Positions 56,587-64,000 of a DNA stretch of 64,000 nucleotides are shown here, in pieces; position 1 is the stretch's first letter, and every line of letters begins with the position of its first letter. The stretch spans positions 226,501 to 290,500 of the forward strand of contig JAESUZ010004821.1 in NCBI GenBank assembly GCA_017311185.1, given 5' to 3'. Source of the DNA: Proteles cristata cristata (taxonomy: Eukaryota; Chordata; Mammalia; Carnivora; Hyaenidae). Under the pieces are notes generated by a model. The model saw nothing but the letters and a program-made list of their open reading frames with translations, searched no databases and was not told where the DNA came from. A program made the translations under genes and the position numbers.

Positions 56587-56743
56587 AAATCCAATTAAAC
56601 CAAAGACAAAGATAAAAAAAAAAAGATGACTGTTAATCCTGAGAATAAAGAAATTACAAATGTGAATAAAAGAATCTGAACCATGACCCTCCTTCTCTCA
56701 CACACAAAAGTAAAGATGAAATGCAAAACAAAACCCACACAAT
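56587..56743. other. Short unassigned stretch
   Basis: A-rich sequence between the SINE and the LINE-1 composite; not identified. Confidence 0.35.
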
Positions 56744-57012
56744 TTGAGTTGGTTGGCTAACCATCAAAGTTTGACCCAGAACATTATGAAGGATTGTTTT
56801 CCCCAGATATTAAGAATATTTCAAGAGTATTTCCAAACCATTTTCCAGGATAAAGGAAGAAATCATCCTAACAAATTGAAGTCCAAGCCAGATGGCCTCA
56901 CTGATGAATTCCACAAAACATTTAAAGATGAATTAATGCCAATCCTTCTCAAACTCTTCCAAAAATTTAAAGAAGAGGGGATAAACCCTAACTCATTCTA
57001 CGAAGCAATATT
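56744..57012 (+). mobile_element. LINE-1 ORF2 fragment (between endonuclease and RT)
   Basis: The 91-codon plus frame contains LTDEFHKTFKDELMPILLKL followed by FQKFKEEGINPNSFYEA, a close relative of the L1 ORF2p segment just upstream of the reverse transcriptase core. It stops right after, where another LINE-1 tail begins. Old and inactive. Confidence 0.85.
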
Positions 57013-57300
57013 ACCCTGAACTAAACTCACAGAAAGACAAATACTGTATGATTTCACGTACATGTGGAATCTAAAAATGTAAACAAATGAACAAACGAAA
57101 CTCGTAGAGAGAATAGATTGGTGATTATCAAAGGGGAAAAAGGTTGGGGGTGGGTGAAATGAGAAAAGTGGGTCAATTTTATGGTGATGGATGCTAACTA
57201 GATGTATTATAGTGATCACTTCCTCTTGCATACAAATATCAAATTATTATATTGTACCCCTGAAACTAATATAATGTTATGTATCAATTCAGTTCTATAA
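57013..57300 (+). mobile_element. LINE-1 3' end inserted within an older LINE-1
   Basis: agaaagacaaatactgtatg, atttcacgtacatgtggaat, gattggtgattatcaaaggg, tggtgatggatgctaactag and attgtacccctgaaactaat are L1 3' UTR landmarks in order, ending in aaaaaaggaaaaag. It separates two pieces of ORF2 that are neighbours in intact L1. Confidence 0.78.
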
Positions 57301-57645
57301 AAAAGGAAAAAGAATACTGTGCATAAGCCAATCTCCTTTATGAGTATTGATGTAAAAACCTCACCGGTTTACTAAACCAAATCCAACATCATATTAAAAG
57401 GATGCCATGCCATAACCAAGTGGGAATGCACAGAATATCAATCAGTGAAATATACCACATTACGAGAATAAAACAAACCAACCGTAGGGTATATCGATTG
57501 ATACAGAAGGAGCATTTGACAAAAATCTAACATCCTTTCAGGACAAAGCCACTCAGAAAACTGAAAATTTCCCAACATGATAAAAGGCAATAATGGAAAA
57601 TCTACGACTAACCTCATACTCAGTGGTGAAAGTTTTTGAAGCGTT
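57301..57645 (+). mobile_element. LINE-1 ORF2 fragment (reverse-transcriptase region), continued
   Basis: The sequence resumes L1 ORF2: gccaatctcctttatgagta, atattaaaaggatgccatgc, aaccaagtgggaatgcacag, atcgattgatacagaaggag (RT acidic-motif area) and aacctcatactcagtggtga. Frames are broken throughout. Confidence 0.75.
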
Positions 57646-57965
57646 TCTGTATTGAGACATAAATCGGTAACTCTTTCATTTCTATCACTGAATAATAGTC
57701 GACTTTATGTGGAAGAAACTCTACACGAAAGATCACATGTAGCATGACTCCGTTTGTAGACATATCGCAAATAAGCAGATCATACAGACAGAAAGCAAAG
57801 TAGTGTTTTTTTAGGGATTGGGAAGAACGGGGAACAGGGACATCGGGTTCCCTTTTGGATCTAGATAGAATGCTGTTTGCACAAGAGTGAATATGCCAAA
57901 TACCACTGAACTGCTCACCTTAAAATGGTTAATTTTATGTTAAGTGACTTGCTCACCTCAATCAA
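57646..57965 (+). mobile_element. Old LINE-1 3' end
   Basis: ctgaataatagtcgacttta, tagcatgactccgtttgtag, gggattgggaagaacgggga, gaatgctgtttgcacaagag and accttaaaatggttaatttt match the terminal region of old L1M elements. Probably the 3' end of the same old element after a large internal deletion, or a separate fragment. Confidence 0.65.
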
Positions 57966-58700
57966 AAAGAAAAAGGAAGAAGTATGCTTCTATTTCTCGT
58001 TGTTGCAAAATAACTTAAATTCGTGGGGATGAAAGGAACGCAAAAGTAAGGTTTCTCTCTAACTTAAGTAATTTTAATTCAGGAATTCCAAGCCTAAGTT
58101 CTCAATTCTGGAAAGGACTTCAACCTGTTTGGCAGCCCACCCACCTACCCTGTCTCTGCTCTCTGATGCCAGCAGGCCGAACCGCTGCGGCAGAACATTC
58201 CCTTCCTGCACACTCCTACTAAAAAATTCCTTCATGGAATCAGCTGAAATAGGTCCTCCCTGTGTGGCACATGTAAGAAATAATGAATTTCGGCTCACAA
58301 TAGAAGTGGGGTCAGCTCTGCGACCTCCTGGGTTGGCATCGATGATACATTTTACAAGTATATGAACTGGCTATTCAAAAGCAAGTTCACATTCAGAAAG
58401 AATCATTCTGGTTTCCTTTCTTTTTTTCCTTCATTAAAACAGATTGCAAATATTCGGGTCAACACACCCAGTGATGCCTTATTTGATAATTAATTTCTTT
58501 TGAAGCTTAAATTCTCAACAGTGGCTCTGAGGCTTCTGACCCGGAAGTCCACTCCAAGCATCACTTCAGATCAAAGACAAGACTGGGAAAATAGAGGAAT
58601 GAGGCCCCAGCGTGGAACAGTAATGTGAGCTCTGATATTAAGTGAACCAGCACATCGGAGAAAACAATAACCATTAAATGAACTGTAATGCCAATGCTGA
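57966..58700. other. Unique non-coding stretch
   Basis: No repeat recognised. The antiparallel frames at 58074-58365 (74 and 78 codons) overlap nearly fully. Confidence 0.4.
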
Positions 58701-58719
58701 CACACACATACACACTCAT

Positions 58720-58756
<37 letters not shown>
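58701..58756 (+). repeat. (CA)n microsatellite
   Basis: Imperfect leader (cacacatacacactcatgca), then about 16 pure CA units. Confidence 0.96.
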
Positions 58757-58757
<1 letters not shown>

Positions 58758-58759
58758 TG

Positions 58760-58960
58760 TTAAATGCATTACATATACTATTTCATTCAATCTTCTCCAC
58801 AACTCCATAAGGTAGGTACTATATAGTACTCCCATTTTATAGATGGAAAAATTAAAGTGGAGATAGATTTCGGAATTTACCAAAGGTCAGGCACCTAGTA
58901 AGTAGTGAACAGTGATACAAGCTTAGAAGTGAAGGTCTTTACTACTGAGATATCTTGCGT
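58760..58960 (-). mobile_element. MIR SINE, old
   Basis: atgcattacatatactattt, caatcttctccacaactcca, taaggtaggtactatatagt, cccattttatagatggaaaa and tttaccaaaggtcaggcacc are textbook reverse-strand MIR landmarks. Confidence 0.77.
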
Positions 58961-60542
58961 GATTGTAGAAAAGACATGAATGAGGAGTCAGGGACTGACC
59001 CTAAATTCGAGTCTAGGTGTTGTTATCCATTCTCTGTTTGCTTTGGGCAAAACACTTGATTTGTCGCTTTGTGACCCTCTCCTTCCTCCTATCTCCCTCC
59101 TCCCTCTCTCCCTTTCTCTGTCTTTTTCTCTAAAACAATAAAATTGCACTAAACTATACCTTTGGCTCAATTTTCCCCTTACAAATTTGTAAATCTATAC
59201 TATGGATAGTTAAGTGCACATAGTACGTATGGGGCAGATGCCTCTGAGAATATTCTTGGAAGCTTTCTTTTTCATCATAAATGATGAAAAATGATTTATG
59301 TAAACGGAACTCAAAAGGGCTTACTGTTCTCGAGGAAAGAAGAATGTACAACTGCAAGAATTTGCACCACCTTTGACTTTCCTTGACTTGCAATTCCATC
59401 ATTTTCCAATATGAGGCTGAAACAGATAAGTCAATTGACCAGAAATGATACAATCCTATTGTTTTGGAAAGTGAATATTTTAAATTAACTGTAAATAAGT
59501 TCTGCTACTGACATTGTTGATTTTCGGTTCCCATTGTGTAGTTCCTTCTTCTCAGTGGCTGTCACTGAATATTTTCGTCCTGCTTTTTTTTTGCACGAAA
59601 AACAATTGTGCATCATGCAAAATGAGCACCCCGTGAGTCAGAGCCATTGAGAAGTGGTTGGGCTTTCCATTTCTCTTTCATATCTAATAACTACCATTAT
59701 AATATAATACCTATAGAGAGGAGCCTTAAAATAAACAGTCTTCCAGATTTCTCCTTGAACTGTAATTATATTCCAAAAATGAAAAATCACATTTTCATTT
59801 TTGAAATATAATTGCCTTTGCTAAGATGTGAATGAATGATCAAAATACAGCTGTTTCTAAAAGCTTGTAAATGTCTTCTCATAATTTTCGGTAGCTGCAC
59901 TTTCTTTCCAACTAACACAATTTTCAGACATTTTAGGGTCCACAATCACCTCTCATTGACACAGACATAAATTTCGTCTGATTTATTTGCTCGTGGAAGA
60001 GACAAGCCCCTTTCATAAGGTTTGCTTGCAAAAAAGTATCGCTGCTAACAGCGCATCAAAAACCTACATGCACAATTAAACACATAAAAATACATTTTCA
60101 ATCACATTTCAAAGCAAAGGCACTAAGAGAATTATTTGGAAGTGTGGAGTAAGGATGAGCAGTGGGGGCAAAACTGTGTATATCTAGCAAATGCAAAGGA
60201 TCAAAAGAGGTAATTCCAAACTTTTTTAAGCACCAGCTTCCCACTGTCACTGAAGAACTTCCGAACTGTTTAATTATGTACAGTGCCGTGCAAAGGATCA
60301 AGCCGGGAATTACATACAGCTGCTCGAGCGTGATAGGTGTCCAGAGCTGGGTAGAGGTCTGATCACAGAGGCACCAGGAAGATATTCTTGTCTCTTCAAA
60401 ATAATACTCTTACGAAAACACTGAAGCAACTATTAATTAACTATTAAAATATTTTCTCAATGATAACATGCCACAGCAAATGTATGGTAATGGAATTGTT
60501 AAGATACTGTATTGGGTAAAACTTTTATAGTTCATGTAACAT
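58961..60542. other. Unique non-coding stretch
   Basis: No SINE, LINE or gene recognised. It includes a CT-rich tract (59079-59132) and a strong hairpin at 59764-59813. The 99-codon minus frame at 59154-59453 is unsupported. Confidence 0.45.
59764..59813. repeat. Near-perfect inverted repeat (hairpin)
   Basis: Left arm at 59764-59785 and right arm at 59792-59813, each 22 bases, pair at 21 of 22 positions around a 6-base loop (atcaca). AT-rich. It could be the remnant of a small palindromic DNA transposon or a chance cruciform-forming sequence. Confidence 0.9.
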
Positions 60543-60561
60543 ATAGTGATTGATCAGTGCG

Positions 60562-60792
60562 CCCAGGGGAGGGGGCGCTCAGGTGGTTAAGCACCCCACT
60601 CTCGATTTCAGCTCAGGTCATGATCTCATGGTTCGTGAGTTCGAGCCCCACAGAGGGCTTTGTGCTGCCAGCATGAAACTTGCTTGGGATTCTCTGTCTC
60701 CCCCTCTCTCTGCCTCTCTGCCCCTTCCTCACATACGTGTGCACACGCACTCGCGCTCTCTCTCAAAAATAAATACATAAACTAAAAAGAAA
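60562..60792 (+). mobile_element. Feliform SINE with altered head
   Basis: The head is compressed to gggggcgctcaggtggttaa, losing part of 'cctgggtggctcagtcg'. The B-box (gtgagttcgagccccac) and 'cttgggattctctgtctccc' remain, and the tail is aaaataaatacataaactaa. Flanks tagtgattgatca (60544 on) and tagagtggttgatca (60794 on) support one insertion. Confidence 0.88.
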
Positions 60793-61314
60793 ATAGAGTG
60801 GTTGATCAAAACTCCAAGGTAGTATTTTTAATATTTAATTCAAAGCCAAGCTGGTGACCAAACTGAAGATCCGTTTCCAGCTCCCACCCCAAGCAGAAAG
60901 TGATCGATTGATTATTTCTGGCAAACGGGCTCTTCACACGTTTGCATTAAAATATGAGTGCAGTTGCTATGCATGCACCTGGAGCAGTGTGTTATCTGTG
61001 ACCTGTGGCAGTTTTGTCCTGACATGCCTGTGACAGGTACGGGGCATAGCAGGGGCATGGAAACCTCATCGCGGCCCCTCTGGGCAGAGGCCCTGCCTCT
61101 TTATGCTTGTGTCCTGTATCTATCTGGACCCTCCCTGGGGGAGTCAGTGATCACCGACTCATCCGGTGGCTTCCTCAGTTTGTGAAATGATCAAAATGGT
61201 AAAGACGTTATCGTTTATACTGAGTGCAGATTTACGTTTTGGTAGTTTTTGCTGACTCATTGAAGTCTCCATTCTTAAGCAATACAAGCTTAATACTTCT
61301 TGTATAAGAAAGTT
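60793..61314. other. Unique non-coding stretch
   Basis: More GC-rich than its surroundings. No gene, exon or repeat recognised. Confidence 0.4.
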
Positions 61315-61324
61315 GCTCCCTTAT

Positions 61325-61550
61325 TTGACTACTTTTTTAGATGTTTATTTATTTTGAGAGAGAGAGAGAGAGAGAGATCGAGCAAGCGTGCACGCATGAG
61401 CCAGGGAGAGGCAGACAGAGCGAATCCCAAGCAGGCTCTGTGATGTCCGTGCAGAGCCCCACTCGGGGCTTGATCTCACAAACTGAGAAATCATGACTTG
61501 AGCCAGATCAAGAGTCCGATGCGTAAGGGACGGAGCCACCCAGGTCCCCC
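61325..61550 (-). mobile_element. Feliform tRNA-Lys SINE, 'gcttgggattcgctct' subtype
   Basis: Minus-strand copy with a (GA)n run at the left, ccaagcaggctctgtgatgt in the middle and the head gggggacctgggtggctccg at the right edge. Flanks gctcccttat (about 61315) and gctcttcccttat (about 61552) support the edges. Confidence 0.9.
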
Positions 61551-61564
61551 AGCTCTTCCCTTAT

Positions 61565-61904
61565 GTTAAAAGAAACTCACTTTAAGCTGTGCATCTAGAC
61601 TTTCTCCTACCCTTCTTCATGGAGCATTGTTTGCAGATCACTCTGTAGCTTGATGGTCTCTTCAGATTGCACTCCTGTTGCCTATGGTCCTACCAACAGC
61701 ATGATACCAGAACCTTCCCTACATGGCAGGGTACAAAGTGCTGACAGATGGGCCATGACCTGGCTCTGTCTTCTCCAGAGTGCACTGGGTTGTGACATGT
61801 TTTGTCAGTGATGAGAATAGAAATGAGCGAGCACTGAATAAGGACCAAACTCCAGATCTTGCCAACATCGTCTCCTTTGACTCCAAAAACAATGTTAGGA
61901 AGTC
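61565..61904. other. Unique non-coding stretch
   Basis: No gene or repeat recognised. Confidence 0.4.
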
Positions 61905-62470
61905 GTGTGTTCATTTTCTCCTGCTGCTGTAACACAGCATCGCAATTTTATCAGCTTAAGACAACTCCATAGGTCAGTTCTGGGATGGTTCTTGGGTTAA
62001 AATCAAGGGCTCTGCAAGGCTGTGCTCCTTCCTGGAAGCTCTTGGGGAGAACCCATTTCCTTGCTCATGCAAGTTGTCAGCAGAATTCAGATCCTTGCTG
62101 CGACAGGGCCAAGGTCCCGTATCCTTGCTGGTATCAGCTGAGGGTCATCCCTGACTTCTCGGGGCAGATTGCCACCCTTGGGTAACAGCTGCCTTCCTTC
62201 ACTTCCATGCGGGCAGCAGGGGATCTGTCTCCTCTCATGATGCACATGGCTCCTGCCTAGCCTCCCACGCTCCTCTTCCATCTTCCTCTTCCAATTTTAA
62301 GGGTCCATGGGATTACATTGAAATGATCCAGATAATCTAGGATAATCTTCCTCTGTTAAGGTCAGCTGATTGGTATCCTCAACTCCACCTGCAACCTGGA
62401 TTCCCTTTGCCAGGTAATATAACACTCACAGGCCCAACGATAGGAAGTGAAGATCATGGCAGAGAAACTC
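61905..62470 (-). mobile_element. MLT1-like (ERVL-MaLR) LTR, diverged
   Basis: Reverse-strand order: ctcctgctgctgtaacacag, gcttaagacaactccatagg, gaagctcttggggagaaccc, atttccttgctcatgcaagt, ttttaagggtccatgggatt, acattgaaatgatccagata, taaggtcagctgattggtat and ccctttgccaggtaatataa. At over 550 bp it is longer than a plain LTR, which suggests internal variation. Non-coding relic; subfamily not assigned. Confidence 0.65.
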
Positions 62471-62655
62471 CTGCTCATGACAAGTAGGTGTTAGTGTATC
62501 ACAAACAGAGAGCATTGGGACAGAAAGAAGAGTGGCTGGAAGCAAATCTAGAAACATCGTTCTTAGATCTGGATTTCAATGCACCATGTAATGAAGCTGT
62601 AGTTTAAGAACCAAAACTAATGAACTCCTAGAGACTTGACATTGTAAATGATCTT

Positions 62656-62880
62656 TTTTTTTTTTTTTTTTTTAGGTTTTTTTATTTATTTCTAGAGAGA
62701 CAGAGAGACAGCGTGAGCAGGGGAGGGTCAGAGAGAGAGGGAGTCACAGACTGAAACAGGCTCCAGGCTCTGAGCTGGCAGTCAGCACAGAGCCCGACGC
62801 GGGGCTCGAACCCACGAACCGCGAGATCATGACCTAAGCGAAAGTCGGACGCTCAACCGACTAAGCCACCCAGGCGCCCC
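62656..62880 (-). mobile_element. Young-subfamily feliform SINE, best preserved copy
   Basis: All diagnostic motifs are present (ttatttctagagagacagag, ctggcagtcagcacagagcc, gacctaagcgaaagtcggac), with about a dozen intact CpGs from 62795 to 62880 and a pure poly-T of 21 at the left edge. The 18 bp duplication gacattgtaaatgatctt is perfect (62638-62655 and 62881-62898). Head in SINE orientation: ggggcgcctgggtggcttag. Confidence 0.98.
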
Positions 62881-62898
62881 GACATTGTAAATGATCTT

Positions 62899-63301
62899 AA
62901 TGCAGCGATGTAAGTTTTGGTCTCAGTTTATTGGTGTGTTTGATTATGGCAGAATGGAGAGTGACCCAGCTCAGCTCACCTGGTAGTATCTGATAAGACT
63001 GCAACATTAACCACAGAAAATGGGTTCCTGAGCTACCGCTGAGGCAAAAGACACAGCCAGAACCCTCTCTCTTTGCCTGAGCTGACATTGCTGTACCTGT
63101 TGGGACTTACAGATGGGCCGTCACCTCGCCGATCAGAGAAAGCAGAACTCAGAAACAAGGAGACCCACTGCATACCAACGCAAAATCCCATTTCCCTTCT
63201 CTTCCAAGAGCGTGGCCCAACACCGGCCATGCTGGTGGGTTTGTTCCTGGGAACATGCACAAGTCACGGACCTTAAGAAATGTGCTCTGTCTCGGAACTC
63301 T
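62899..63301. other. Unique non-coding stretch
   Basis: No repeat recognised. Frames of 63-75 codons on both strands overlap completely and are judged chance. Confidence 0.4.
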
Positions 63302-63515
63302 CGTGCACTCCTGGTGGCGGAAATGTGAAGTATGTGACTGCCATGGAAAACAGCATGGCGGTCTCTTGAAAAATTAAAAATAGGGGTGCCTGGCTCTGGC
63401 TGGCTCAGTAGGTTAAGAGTCCGACTTTGGCTTGGGTCGTGATCTCATGGTTCATGCTTTAGAGCCCCATGTTGGGCTCTGTGCTGACAGCTCAGAGCCC
63501 GGACGGACCCTGCTT

Positions 63516-63550
<35 letters not shown>

Positions 63551-64000
63551 TCCTTCCTCAATCACACTCTGTCTCTCTCTCTCAAAAAATAAATACTACC
63601 TTTTTTTTAAATTAGAAATAGAATTTCTATATGATCCAGCAATCCCGCTTGTAGGTATTTATCCCAAAGAAGTAAAAGCAGGGTCTCAAAGGGAAATTCG
63701 CGCATGCATGTTCATTACACAATTGTTCACCATAGTCAAGAGGTGGGAGTAAGCTGATGTCAATCAAAGGACCAATGGGTGAAGGAAATATGAGGAATAC
63801 ACGCAGTGGAATATTCTACAGCTATAAAAAGTATAGAAATTCTGGCACGTGGTACAAAGTGGATGAAACTTGAGGACGTTAAACTGAAATAAGCCAGTCA
63901 CAAAAGACACATAATGCACTACATACTTATAGAAGGTGTCTAAGAGAGTCAAACCCATCAAAACAGAAAATAGAATAGTGGTGGCTAAAGGTAAGAGGAA
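63302..64000 (+). mobile_element. LINE-1 ORF2 3' portion, running off the window, with nested SINE
   Basis: cactcctggtggcggaaatg, aacagcatggcggtctcttg, then after the SINE atatgatccagcaatcccgc, ggtatttatcccaaagaagt, tggaatattctacagctata and gaaataagccagtcacaaaa follow the ORF2 C-terminus into the 3' UTR. The plus frame at 63432-63752 reads YDPAIPLVGIYPKE, the conserved L1 motif. Frame breaks show it is inactive. The right end lies outside the window. Confidence 0.87.
63383..63608 (+). mobile_element. Feliform SINE nested in LINE-1
   Basis: The head has a small duplication (ggggtgcctggctctggctg then gctcag). The B-box region is degraded (ttcatgctttagagcccc), and a (TC)n run of about 16 units precedes the tail. 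The LINE-1 target is duplicated as aaattaaaaata (63371-63382) and aaattagaaata (63609-63620). Confidence 0.93.

Noticed and set aside
63432..63752. 106-codon plus-strand frame ending in YDPAIPLVGIYPKE
   Set aside because: The first half is SINE, the second half LINE-1 ORF2. A chimeric frame with no evidence of expression.
1..64000. Search for CRISPR arrays, operons, phage or bacterial defence genes
   Set aside because: No regularly spaced repeats, dense coding or Shine-Dalgarno pattern. The repeats are vertebrate transposons, so prokaryotic systems are not expected.

Overview
This window looks like non-coding nuclear DNA from a carnivore, most likely a cat or close feliform relative. The evidence is about 37 copies or fragments of a tRNA-Lys-derived SINE of the CAN-SINE family. 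Its 5' head (ggggcgcctgggtggctcag), internal pol III boxes, (CT)n stretch and A-rich tail are of the cat-lineage type, not the dog SINEC_Cf type. A carnivore-type LINE-1 3' end, MaLR LTRs, MIR/L2 fossils and dinucleotide microsatellites complete a normal mammalian intergenic or intronic picture. I found no protein-coding gene, exon series, structural RNA gene, CRISPR array or prokaryotic-style operon. The open reading frames present are short (at most 165 codons), overlap each other on both strands, or run through SINEs and LINE-1 remnants.

Layout. 0-9 kb: seven SINEs in both orientations, with MIR pieces around 4, 5, 7 and 8.6 kb. 9-12.6 kb: mostly unique, with a G-quadruplex motif and one L2-like tail. 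12.6-24.2 kb: SINE-rich, with two same-strand SINEs back to back (12.6-13.1 kb), a tail-to-tail inverted pair (16.5-17.0 kb), a minus-strand MaLR LTR (17.5-17.9 kb) and a SINE inserted into a SINE head (21.5-21.8 kb). 24.4-24.8 kb: an old LINE-1 3' end. 25-28.3 kb: largely unique. 28.3-35.6 kb: a second SINE cluster with two short-type SINEs and a MIR split by a MER5A-like hAT element. 35.6-44 kb: mostly unique, with a LINE-1 ORF1 fragment at 39 kb. 44.7-45.4 kb: a young LINE-1 insertion that itself contains a young SINE. 45.4-55 kb: no SINEs recognised, with a HAL1/LINE-1-like fossil and an MaLR LTR interrupted by a LINE-1 tail. 54.2-58 kb: old LINE-1 with a young SINE inside, then a composite of several LINE-1 pieces. 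58-64 kb: unique sequence, an MLT1-like LTR, five SINE-related insertions, and a LINE-1 running off the right edge.

How the parts relate. There is no pathway here; the content is layered transposition. Ancient MIR, L2 and hAT pieces are cut by MaLR and LINE-1 elements, and these are cut by SINEs. Seven SINEs belong to one young subfamily (marked by ctgactgccagctcagagc, or its reverse complement). Each sits between perfect 14-19 bp target-site duplications and keeps many CpG sites. They are the most interesting content of the window because they may differ between related species or individuals.

Limits: repeat identities come from recognising family sequences by eye, not from a RepeatMasker run. 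Edges supported by target-site duplications are good to a few bases; other edges are approximate. I did not find an undescribed biological system and do not claim one.
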